From the NCBI GenBank assembly GCA_944387435.1, contig CALXEW010000001.1, forward strand, positions 1 to 64,000: 64,000 nucleotides of DNA, read 5' to 3'. Positions 56,240 through 64,000 of this stretch are shown piece by piece. The DNA comes from an uncultured Clostridia bacterium (GTDB taxonomy: Bacteria; Bacillota; Clostridia; TANB77; CAG-508). The translations under genes were made by a program, and so were the position numbers. Position 1 is the stretch's first letter, and each line of letters opens with the position of its first letter. A model generated the notes under the pieces. It was not told the DNA's origin and did no database searches. It worked only from the letters and a program-made list of their open reading frames with translations.

Positions 56240-59200
56240 CTATATTTCCTCTTTATTTTTTTTATTTTTTCTAATTAATACATAAGCGATTACTCCTAGA
56301 ATTGCAACTGTCCCTATAGCTACACCTATATAGATTGCTCCACCTGTTCTAATTCCTAAAAGAACATCTGCTGAACCCATATCATTTTCTCCATTTGTTC
56401 TATTTCCTGGTGTTGAGTTGCTATCTGTTAAACCTAATTCATTATAAGCTTCATCTATTTCTGCTGTATTGTTAATTAGTCCTACATTATTTTCTGTCAT
56501 TGATTTTGTTAATGTTAATGTTATCTCTCTTGATTCTCCAGCTGCTATTACATCGTTTGCTAAACTTTCATTATATAGTCCATTTCCTGTTTGATACCAA
56601 TCTTTATTTAATTCTGAACTAAAACTTAAATCACTTGGCATATAGTCTGCAACTCTTCTAACATATCCTTCAACTTCTCCTACATTAGTTACTCTTATTT
56701 TATATTCTATTAATACTGTTGCCCCATTTATCCTTTTTGCATCTAATTCTGCTCTTGCTAATATTTCTTCATTGTATTCTTTTACCGTACTTCCACTTGA
56801 ATCTTGAATTACAATTCTGCTAACAAATTTTTCAAGTTGTAAATCAAAATTTTGTAATCTTACAAATCCTACGTTAATATCAGAAATATTCTCTTCATTC
56901 ATTTCTAGAATGTCTGTTGATGCAAACTCCTCTGTTTGTCCTTCTATGCTTAATTCTTTCATAATAGCATCTGAATTATTTGATTCATTTACTCCCTGTG
57001 CTTTATATTTTGTTAGTGAATATTCTGCATTATCGTAGTCAAATATTACTATATATTGTCCAGTTGTTATATGATCTAGTACATATACTCCATTTTCATT
57101 AGTTGTAGTCTCTAAAATACTTCCGTCTTGTTTTTTCACTAAAGTATTTGTTTGTGTATTATATAGTCTAACTTTTACTCCTGATACAACTTGTTCACTA
57201 CTATCTTTTTGTCCGTTAGCATTTTCATCAAACCATGCAACACCTGTTATAATTCCTGTTCCATTGGCTACATCATTACCATTTGAATTATTATTATCGT
57301 CATTACCAGGTTGATTTGTATTTCCATTATCTTGATTGTCTTTTGCCTCTATTATATGAGTAACTTCTGTAGTTGTAGCTATCCTTTCTGCCAATAACTC
57401 TGCATAAGCAATATTAGTAATTGCTTCTGCTTCTGTCCTTCCTTCTGAATAATTTACAAGTGTTTCTATTTCTATATTGCTTTCACTTCCTGAAGCAATG
57501 TTACAACGAATTTCTATGTTATTTTTTTCTTTTAATTCTGTAATTTCTTCACCATCAAATGAAACCTTAGTTACAGTTAAACTAGATGGCACTGTATCTT
57601 TTATAATCAAATTATTAATATCTTGTGTTCCATTATTTTTAATATTAATAGTGTATTTTATTGTATCTCCAGCTTTTACATAATTACTTTCTGGTTCTGC
57701 TGTCATAGATAAACTTACATCTACTTTTCTTACATTATCCTTTATTTCATTTGAACGATATTTATCATTATTAACACTTGCGGATACAGAAAAATCAATT
57801 GTCTCTCCTTCATTAAGCTTATTAATTTTCAAATCATAGCTTAATACTTTGTTTTGACCTGGCTCTAAAGATCCAATATTCAACTCTTCTTGATACTCAA
57901 TTTCTTCTGTTTGGGTAACATGACCACTAGTATTCTGAGTTAGCTCTTCCTCTGTAACCTCTGTAACTCCCGCTGTTTCTCCTTGTTCGCTATCTGATGT
58001 TATTGGAAATAAATCATCGTCAGAAACATCTTCTGATGACATTCCTGTAACTAAATTTAATCTTGCCACTTCTAATGAGCTTGGCATATTAGTTTTTACT
58101 ATTATATCATTTTGTGTCTCGCCTGAAATATTCTCTACTATTGCAAAATATTGTACATTCCCTGTTTCGTATAAATCAGTACTTCTATCTGTTACTCTTT
58201 TAACAGTAATACGAACATTTCCATTAGCTGTAATTAAACTTGATTCTTCAGATTCTTTAGTTACATCACCATATGTTATACTTGATTTATTTACTAAATT
58301 TGTTCCTACTTGTGTATCATTGTTAACTCTTACTTCATATTCTCTTGTTGCGACTTCCCCAACTCCTAAAGATTCAATTGTATCTTTATAAGTTCTACTA
58401 TCTAATTCATCGTAATATGAAGCTCCTGTATATTCATAATTATCTTTTGGCGTAACTAAAGTTGTTCCTTCTGGTACATTTCCTTGAAGTACTACATTGC
58501 TTATATCTTCACTTCCTATATTTGACACTTCTATTTTATATTTAATTACTTCACCATTTCTCACTGTTGCACCATTTTGTTCTTCTGTCCCTGACACACT
58601 TGCTATTAATCTTGTTTCTAAATTTGGTCCAACTCCTGTCTCTAATTCGATTGCTGTAGCTTCCATTTGATTTGTAGCTTTTGTTAATGAATTTTGGTAA
58701 TTAACTGTATAGTCTTGACTAGCCTCTTGATTATATTCTAATGATGCAGGGACCTTTGTTGTATAATCAGCTAAAATACTTGTTCCAGCTTCCATTGTAG
58801 GTACTTCTATTAAATATTTTCTAACTTTTGTACCATCTGTTATACTTTCCTGCCATCCATTTTCTCCATTTTGTAAATCATCTGTAGCGTTCTCATTTTC
58901 AGTATAATATACTTTTACTCCTTCTACCCCTTGAACATTAAGTCCTTGAATTACAGTCGTATCTATATTATTCTTTTCATTTTTTGTTGGGAATGTTCCT
59001 AAAACTTTTACATTCTCCATAGTATTTTCATTGTTGTTTATTACTTCTATTTGCGTTTGCAAATCTTTTTCTTCAGAGCCTCTATCAAGACTTACTACTT
59101 TTGTCTCTTCTTGTCCTATTGTCTCTATTCCTAAATCTTTTATATTATGAATTACTGTCATATCTGTTGGCGCAACTACCTTTATTCCATTTTCTGCTGT

Positions 59201-61081
59201 TACTACTTCTCCTTTGTTTTCAACTGTCATTATTACTTTCCCATCTTGTGTCGCAGATTTTCTATTTACATTTGCTATTGCATCTATTACCAACATAGCT
59301 CCATCTATTCCCGCTTCTTTATAGCCTGTTTGTTTTCCTGATAATTCAACAGTTATTGTTCTTCCATCAGTCCAATAATTCGCTATTGATAATTCCGTTT
59401 CATATAATAGTTCTATATTGTTTATTGTAATATTTTCTACTGGCTCTGGTAATTCAAAAGTAACTCTTGGATTTTCATATAGGTTATATTGTTCGTTGTT
59501 ACTTCTCAAAATTGTTCTTATTTCTACATCATTTGATACAACTGTTGATAAAGTATCTTTATCAACGCTTAAAGCTGCTACTGTTGTTGACTCTTCTAAT
59601 TTTATTCTTGCTTCTGAATTAGATGTTACTCCTAAAGAATAATCAATTGTTACATTTGAAACTAATTCATTTGCATTTACAATATTATTTTCTTGTCCAG
59701 ATTTTATTGTCTTTGTATGTGTAAATATTAGATTTCCTTCTGATATAGGTGTTGTTACCCTTATTTTCAAACTAGACGGTTCTCTTCCCTCATAATCAAT
59801 AACTAAATTTCCATTTTCGTCCACTGGAGTTGCTGAATTTATTGTTCCTAAAATTCCTCCGGCTTCATTTAATATAGTTATACTTCCATTTTGTCCTAAT
59901 ATTTGGTCAAAACTATTTTTTGAAATACTTGTCTTATTGTAAACAACATTTGCGCCAATAGTTTGTCCGTCATTTAAAGAATAATAACTTGCATCTTCTT
60001 TTATAGAAACATCTTCTTCACTATTTGCTAGGTTCACAATTAATTCAGTTCTAGTTTCAAAAGTTCTGTCTAAAGAAGCATTTATTTTTCCCTTATACAT
60101 TGTTCCTTCTAATGGAACATTTTTAATTTGCATTAAAGCATCTTTTTCTTCATTCCCTAATTCTAATGTATTTGAAACTTTTATTTCTTTATCATTATAC
60201 AATTTTACAGTTTGTTCTATAGGTAGTTTATTACCGTTTAATTCGACATCTTTACTATAAACTAAAGTTAATATTACATTTTCACATCCTGTTTTTTTCC
60301 ATAAAATTTTATTTTCCTCATTTGGTTCATTTGTGAATTGTAAATTAACACTTTGATCATCTAAATTGTATTCAAAATGCGTCATAGTATTAAAATTAGC
60401 CTTTGTTACAATTTCTGGAGTTTCTTCACTATTTGGTAAAGTAACATTTGTATTTATTTCTTTTATAGGATAATTATTTTCTTTTAACCCCATATTCATA
60501 GAAAGTTGTACAATTCTTCTTTCTTCTCCATTTACTTTCACAATTTTATTTGTGATTATATCCATTGTGTCTTCTACATTTTCTTCATTATTGTTTTCAG
60601 TATACTCTAATTCAATCTCTCTAGTTGCCTTTATATTTATATCTTTTTGAGTACTATCTTTATATATGCCTGTCAAGCTTAAACTTGATACAGCATTTAA
60701 TAACCCTACATCTAGATTATCTTCTTTTATAGGTTCTATTTCAACATCAAAACTAGCTGTACTGCCAGCATTTATTTGATTTAATGTTATTTTGTTTCCT
60801 TCTATTTTGTTTACATATTCACTAGTAGAGTTTTTAAAGTTAAAATTACTATTTTCTAAAGTAATTTCACCATTAAAATATCCTTCATTTTTTACTGTAA
60901 CACTTAATGTTAAAAGATTTTCACTCTTTAATTCAGCTATATATTCTATATTTCTATGATTAGTAGAAATATCTTCTGCTGCTAAACTTACAAGTCCCAC
61001 TCCAACGTAAACAAAATTAATCATTGTTAGAGTGATTAATAATAACATAACTGTCACTAATTTTATAATTTTACTCTTCAT
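56240..61081 (-). CDS. A1: giant DUF11/SdrD-B-like surface protein (1613 aa)
   Basis: First gene of module copy 1. Signal-anchor helix (about 8-34), beta-rich repeats, DUF11-type repeats (GEVIKYKIEVSNIG, GDTIKYTINIKNNG), an Asn/Asp-rich linker, an SdrD-B-like domain from about 1276 (GVAWFDENANGQKD), then the conserved tail with ELNKDWYQ and DSNSTPGN, a membrane helix at about 1583-1603 and a Lys-rich end. Paralogue of A2 throughout. AAGGAGG before the ATG. Consensus-like promoter upstream. Confidence 0.8.
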   Translation of the reverse strand: MKSKIIKLVTVMLLLITLTMINFVYVGVGLVSLAAEDISTNHRNIEYIAELKSENLLTLSVTVKNEGYFNGEITLENSNFNFKNSTSEYVNKIEGNKITLNQINAGSTASFDVEIEPIKEDNLDVGLLNAVSSLSLTGIYKDSTQKDINIKATREIELEYTENNNEENVEDTMDIITNKIVKVNGEERRIVQLSMNMGLKENNYPIKEINTNVTLPNSEETPEIVTKANFNTMTHFEYNLDDQSVNLQFTNEPNEENKILWKKTGCENVILTLVYSKDVELNGNKLPIEQTVKLYNDKEIKVSNTLELGNEEKDALMQIKNVPLEGTMYKGKINASLDRTFETRTELIVNLANSEEDVSIKEDASYYSLNDGQTIGANVVYNKTSISKNSFDQILGQNGSITILNEAGGILGTINSATPVDENGNLVIDYEGREPSSLKIRVTTPISEGNLIFTHTKTIKSGQENNIVNANELVSNVTIDYSLGVTSNSEARIKLEESTTVAALSVDKDTLSTVVSNDVEIRTILRSNNEQYNLYENPRVTFELPEPVENITINNIELLYETELSIANYWTDGRTITVELSGKQTGYKEAGIDGAMLVIDAIANVNRKSATQDGKVIMTVENKGEVVTAENGIKVVAPTDMTVIHNIKDLGIETIGQEETKVVSLDRGSEEKDLQTQIEVINNNENTMENVKVLGTFPTKNEKNNIDTTVIQGLNVQGVEGVKVYYTENENATDDLQNGENGWQESITDGTKVRKYLIEVPTMEAGTSILADYTTKVPASLEYNQEASQDYTVNYQNSLTKATNQMEATAIELETGVGPNLETRLIASVSGTEEQNGATVRNGEVIKYKIEVSNIGSEDISNVVLQGNVPEGTTLVTPKDNYEYTGASYYDELDSRTYKDTIESLGVGEVATREYEVRVNNDTQVGTNLVNKSSITYGDVTKESEESSLITANGNVRITVKRVTDRSTDLYETGNVQYFAIVENISGETQNDIIVKTNMPSSLEVARLNLVTGMSSEDVSDDDLFPITSDSEQGETAGVTEVTEEELTQNTSGHVTQTEEIEYQEELNIGSLEPGQNKVLSYDLKINKLNEGETIDFSVSASVNNDKYRSNEIKDNVRKVDVSLSMTAEPESNYVKAGDTIKYTINIKNNGTQDINNLIIKDTVPSSLTVTKVSFDGEEITELKEKNNIEIRCNIASGSESNIEIETLVNYSEGRTEAEAITNIAYAELLAERIATTTEVTHIIEAKDNQDNGNTNQPGNDDNNNSNGNDVANGTGIITGVAWFDENANGQKDSSEQVVSGVKVRLYNTQTNTLVKKQDGSILETTTNENGVYVLDHITTGQYIVIFDYDNAEYSLTKYKAQGVNESNNSDAIMKELSIEGQTEEFASTDILEMNEENISDINVGFVRLQNFDLQLEKFVSRIVIQDSSGSTVKEYNEEILARAELDAKRINGATVLIEYKIRVTNVGEVEGYVRRVADYMPSDLSFSSELNKDWYQTGNGLYNESLANDVIAAGESREITLTLTKSMTENNVGLINNTAEIDEAYNELGLTDSNSTPGNRTNGENDMGSADVLLGIRTGGAIYIGVAIGTVAILGVIAYVLIRKNKKNKEEI

Positions 61082-61117
61082 AATAAACCTCCTTAGCTTA
61101 TAATACCTCTATTTACT

Positions 61118-61146
61118 ATTATAACCTTTATTGGTAGATTTTTCAA
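61118..61146 (-). promoter_or_regulatory. promoter of the A1-B1 unit
   Basis: TTGAAA (61146-61141), 17-base spacer, TATAAT (61123-61118) on the minus strand. A small perfect dyad (AGTGTT-TTTGT-AACACT, 61235-61251) lies further upstream in this divergent region. Confidence 0.8.
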
Positions 61147-61322
61147 GGTTTTTGTGAACTTTTTATAACTTTTTATGTAAATTTATGGTATGAATGGTCT
61201 TTTTTATTACTAATCCTATTTTATCAGCATTTTTAGTGTTTTTGTAACACTTTCTTTCTTACATTAATATTATATTTCATAGATAAGATTTGCTTGCATA
61301 TATTTTATTAGAGGTGATTTAT

Positions 61323-61748
61323 TTGGATAATAAATTTAATATTGATCAAAATTCTTTAAATAAATTAAATGATATGATGAAAAACGGGAATGTTTCTGAA
61401 TTACTATCTCAAATTCCCCCTGATGTTATGCAAAATTTTTCTTCGATAATGAACAATCAAGATAATAATCAAAATAGCAATCAACAAAATTCCAATAATA
61501 GTAAAAGTGATAATAATTTTAATCAAAATTCATTTGACTTTAGCAATATCGACATGAATACCATTATGAAAATGAAAAATATTATGGATAAGATGAACAA
61601 TTCAAATGATCCAAGAAGTAATTTACTTGCTTCACTAAAACCATACCTACGTGATAATAAAAAGGAAAAACTGGACCAATACGCAAATTTAATAAACTTT
61701 GCTAAAATCGCTGAAATATTAAAAAATGATAATAAGGAGCCTAAATAA
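61323..61748 (+). CDS. conserved-type hypothetical protein (141 aa)
   Basis: Starts at TTG 61323, six bases after GAGGTG; the longer ORF from 61290 has no such site. The product is hydrophilic, with an Asn/Gln-rich middle and a more ordered C-terminus (SNLLASLKPYLRDNKKEKLDQYANLINFAKIAEIL). No membrane helix. The next gene starts directly after its stop, so the two are translationally coupled. Function unknown; I recall similar small proteins in clostridia but cannot name a family. Confidence 0.7.
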   Translation: MDNKFNIDQNSLNKLNDMMKNGNVSELLSQIPPDVMQNFSSIMNNQDNNQNSNQQNSNNSKSDNNFNQNSFDFSNIDMNTIMKMKNIMDKMNNSNDPRSNLLASLKPYLRDNKKEKLDQYANLINFAKIAEILKNDNKEPK

Positions 61749-62144
61749 ATGCTTAATTTTCCTTTTTTACCATTTCCTTATAATAATTATTACAAAAGTT
61801 CCTATCCTCATTATTATAAAAATAATGGGGATATTCAAAATGTTTCTACCATAAGAAATAAAGAAATAAAAAAAGGAATAAAAGAGCACTCAAATGAAAA
61901 CGTTGAAAAAAAAGAAGCAGAAACAAATAAAGACCAAAAAAGATCAACTAAAAATAATTCTTTTGCTAATATTAATTTATCTGCTATTCTAGAATCTGAT
62001 TTAAATACTCCGATTATAGAAATATTAGGCATAAAATTATATTTAGATGACCTTATTATTATTGGTTTATTGTTTTTCCTTTATAAAGAAGATGTTCAAG
62101 ATGAAATCTTGTTTGGCATTCTTCTACTGTTATTATTAAGTTAA
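61749..62144 (+). CDS. hypothetical membrane protein (131 aa)
   Basis: Aromatic N-terminus (MLNFPFLPFPYNNYYK), a Lys/Glu-rich middle, and a hydrophobic C-terminus with two probable membrane segments (YLDDLIIIGLLFFLY and DEILFGILLLLLLS). AAGGAG lies inside the previous gene. Its stop codon directly abuts that of minC on the other strand, with no terminator between. Function unknown; coupling with the preceding gene suggests they work together. Confidence 0.65.
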   Translation: MLNFPFLPFPYNNYYKSSYPHYYKNNGDIQNVSTIRNKEIKKGIKEHSNENVEKKEAETNKDQKRSTKNNSFANINLSAILESDLNTPIIEILGIKLYLDDLIIIGLLFFLYKEDVQDEILFGILLLLLLS

Positions 62145-62759
62145 TTAATCTATTATTATTTTATCTTCTATAACACTAAGATACGCTTGCTTATGCAATG
62201 GCTCCTCGTCTCTATTAATTTCTTTTACTATATTTGCAATTCTAACTTGCACAGCATCAAAAAGTCCAGATGCAATAATTGCTTGTTTATTCCCTTTTGC
62301 TCCTGCATGTGCTAACCCTCTTAATGCTCCTAATACTACAATATTATCAGAAGCTACAACTTCTGCTCCAGAATTTACATCTCCTAAAATCACTAAGCTT
62401 CCTTCGACTTCCATTCTTTGTCCAGACCTTAATGAGCCTCTGTGGAATTTTGTCTCTGACATTGCTATTTCTTTATCAAAAGTTCTTTTAATACTAGAAA
62501 GCCCTAAGCTTTTTGGCATATCAAAATCTATCTCAACATCTATTTTTCCTTTTATTATATCTTGTATTTGGTCAATTTCTTTATTTTTCAATATCTTTCC
62601 AGTTACCCTTATTGGTGTCTTTTCATCCTTGTATAATTTTCTTAACTCAGGTAATTTCTTTTTTAATACTGTAATTATTTGTTCTTGTTCTGCATTTTCA
62701 TCTAGTTTAATTACTATTTCGTCTTTTCTTAAATTAACACTTACATAATTATTTTTCAT
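62145..62759 (-). CDS. minC: septum site-determining protein MinC
   Basis: FtsZ polymerisation inhibitor that keeps division at midcell, with MinD. 204 aa from ATG 62759 (GGAAGG upstream; a GTG lies seven codons earlier). N-terminal domain about 1-95; C-terminal beta-helix with RSGQRMEVEGSLVILGDVNSGAEV, GALRGLAHAG and NKQAIIASGLFDAVQVRIA. It follows the mrdA gene, as in mre-mrdA-min clusters; minD is not next to it here, since two unrelated genes converge on its end. Confidence 0.93.
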   Translation of the reverse strand: MKNNYVSVNLRKDEIVIKLDENAEQEQIITVLKKKLPELRKLYKDEKTPIRVTGKILKNKEIDQIQDIIKGKIDVEIDFDMPKSLGLSSIKRTFDKEIAMSETKFHRGSLRSGQRMEVEGSLVILGDVNSGAEVVASDNIVVLGALRGLAHAGAKGNKQAIIASGLFDAVQVRIANIVKEINRDEEPLHKQAYLSVIEDKIIID

Positions 62760-62861
62760 TTTTACATCCTTCCAATTCACATTTTACATTTAAAATATAA
62801 TATAGAAATCATCTATTGTCAATATTCACATTATATTTTATACATTTATAAATTTTATAAC

Positions 62862-62890
62862 AAAACTCTAGCGATATTGGCTAGAGTTTT
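62862..62890 (-). terminator. terminator between mrdA and minC
   Basis: AAAACTCTAGC (62862-62872) and GCTAGAGTTTT (62880-62890), perfect 11-bp stem, T residues at the minus-strand 3' end. minC is therefore likely to need read-through or its own promoter in 62791-62861, which is AT-rich and ambiguous. Confidence 0.85.
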
Positions 62891-62896
62891 CCTATA

Positions 62897-64000
62897 TTAA
62901 TTCATTATTTGAACATAAGGTTCTGCTGTCATATCTTCTTCAATTGTTTCTACATTCATTCCGAAATATTCTTCCATTATATCTCTTACAACTTCTGCTG
63001 TATAATTTCCATGTCCACCATTTTCTACTATAACTACAATCGCTATTTCTGGATTTTCAAATGGTGCAAATCCTACAAACCAAGCATTAACTTTGTTTCC
63101 AGCCTCCGCTGAACCTGTTTTTCCTCCTACTGTTACATCAAAATCTCTAAATCTAACATATGCTGTACCTGAACTATCTTGTGTAACAGATTCCATACCT
63201 GCAAGCACCGCGTCTATATACTCTTGGTTTATATCAATCTCTTCTACTGTTTCTTCTTCTATTCCTAATTTTTGATTTACAAAGTTTCTAATTTCTTCTT
63301 CTGACACTTCTGATCCATCTGCATTTCTAATAGTTCTTACTATTGTTGGTTGTATTCTATTTCCTCCATTCGCTAATATGCTAATATATCTTGCCATTTG
63401 TACAGGACTAAATGAATTATCATTCTGACCTATAGCTGCTTGTAATGTATCTGCTGCATACCAATTTGGATCATCATTTGCATGTAATTCTGCTTTTGTT
63501 TCTTTACTTGCAACAGAACCTGATGTCTCACTTGGTAACTCAACTCCGGTTTTACTTCCTAAACCAAAATACCTTGCAAACTTAGCCAAAGTATCTATTC
63601 CCATTCTATCTGCTGTTTCATAAAAGAAATAGTTACAAGACCTTTCTATTGCTTGTGATACATTAAGCCATCCATGACCTCTTCTATAATCAGTATAATA
63701 CCAACAAACTGGCTGATAATCCCTATATTTTGTATATCTTCCTGTATCGTTTATTCTTGTATTTAAGTCTATAGCTCCTGATTCTAATCCTGCTATCGCT
63801 GTTACCATTTTAAACGTTGACCCTGGTGAATATGCATTTTGTACAGCCTTATTTACTAGTGGATGTGCTGTATCATTATTATAATTATTCCAATTTTCAG
63901 TACTTATTCCTCCTACAAAGTCAGCTGGATTGTATGTTGGATAACTTGCCATTGCAAGTATTTCACCAGTATTTACATTCATAACAACACAAGCTCCAGC
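62897..64000 (-). CDS. mrdA: class B penicillin-binding protein, C-terminal part (5' end outside window)
   Basis: Transpeptidase of lateral-wall peptidoglycan synthesis (PBP2 group). The frame is open to the right edge, so the N-terminal part is missing. Catalytic motifs are all present: SxxK in YSPGSTFK, SCN in ERSCNYFF, and KTGSAE. The start AMASYPTYNPADF block is typical of PBP2/SpoVD. Position before minC favours MrdA over SpoVD or FtsI, but the missing N-terminus leaves some doubt. Confidence 0.85.
   Translation of the reverse strand, partial: AGACVVMNVNTGEILAMASYPTYNPADFVGGISTENWNNYNNDTAHPLVNKAVQNAYSPGSTFKMVTAIAGLESGAIDLNTRINDTGRYTKYRDYQPVCWYYTDYRRGHGWLNVSQAIERSCNYFFYETADRMGIDTLAKFARYFGLGSKTGVELPSETSGSVASKETKAELHANDDPNWYAADTLQAAIGQNDNSFSPVQMARYISILANGGNRIQPTIVRTIRNADGSEVSEEEIRNFVNQKLGIEEETVEEIDINQEYIDAVLAGMESVTQDSSGTAYVRFRDFDVTVGGKTGSAEAGNKVNAWFVGFAPFENPEIAIVVIVENGGHGNYTAEVVRDIMEEYFGMNVETIEEDMTAEPYVQIMN

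Noticed and set aside
41316-61081. Sortase-assembled pilus locus
   Set aside because: No sortase, no clear LPXTG or pilin motif in the window; the domain content alone is not enough.
61835-62032. Minus-strand ORF of 65 codons within the second small gene
   Set aside because: No ribosome-binding site and codon pattern of a complementary-strand shadow; similar long shadows lie opposite rpoB, rpoC, ftsH and the surface genes.
1-64000. tRNA or rRNA genes
   Set aside because: None recognised on either strand; a tRNAscan or Infernal run would be needed to exclude them fully.

Overview
The window is AT-rich DNA from a low-GC, endospore-forming Firmicute, most likely an uncultured, gut-type member of the Clostridia. 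The evidence is a SpoIIE phosphatase, a Spo0E-like phosphatase with a Spo0A-box-like site, a YabE-type G5/3D-domain protein, anaerobic NrdG, strong AGGAGG ribosome-binding sites, sigma-A promoters with 17-bp spacing, and TTG/GTG starts. No tRNA, rRNA or CRISPR array was seen. The genus cannot be read from the sequence alone.

Layout. 1-480: 3' end of an IS110-family element. 620-4735: lysine/diaminopimelate genes, with asd facing a lysC-dapA-dapB operon; lysC carries a one-base frameshift. 4900-5880: a tiny spo0E-like gene and a 110-codon fragment of an FGE-sulfatase/C-type-lectin-like protein whose 3' end looks like the variable region of a diversity-generating retroelement. A 20-bp direct repeat of the ymfH 3' end lies on both sides of this fragment. 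5878-17365: ymfF-ymfH peptidases, rpsU, dnaJ-like-nrdG, tilS, ftsH, rplI-dnaB, and gdpP with a small membrane protein. 17650-25335: rpoB and rpoC, each preceded by a similar structured leader RNA. 25650-31480: permease, exonuclease III, two NUDIX hydrolases, a G5/3D cell-wall protein, lemA-htpX.

31558-33191: a prepilin-like/LamG adhesin gene (frameshifted) facing a small HTH regulator; near-perfect operators sit inside the adhesin promoter. 33212-41000: tsaC, membrane proteins, tatD, acpS, a tail-anchored protein, a WG-repeat protein and spoIIE. 41262-61146: four giant surface-protein genes (about 20 kb, all on the minus strand) forming two copies of a two-gene module, A1-B1 and A2-B2. Each copy has its own promoter and terminator. 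A proteins are DUF11/SdrD-B-like; B proteins begin with a thioester-domain-like region followed by SpaA/Cna-B and SdrD-B-like repeats. 61323-64000: two small unknown genes, minC and the 3' part of a class B penicillin-binding protein (mrdA).

Most worth follow-up: the duplicated A-B surface module with one intact and one apparently dead thioester site; the matching rpoB/rpoC leader RNAs; the variable-region-like cassette at ymfH; and the HTH-controlled prepilin-LamG adhesin. The two frameshifts (lysC, prepilin-LamG) are both one-base changes in short homopolymers, so sequencing or assembly error must be excluded before calling them biological.
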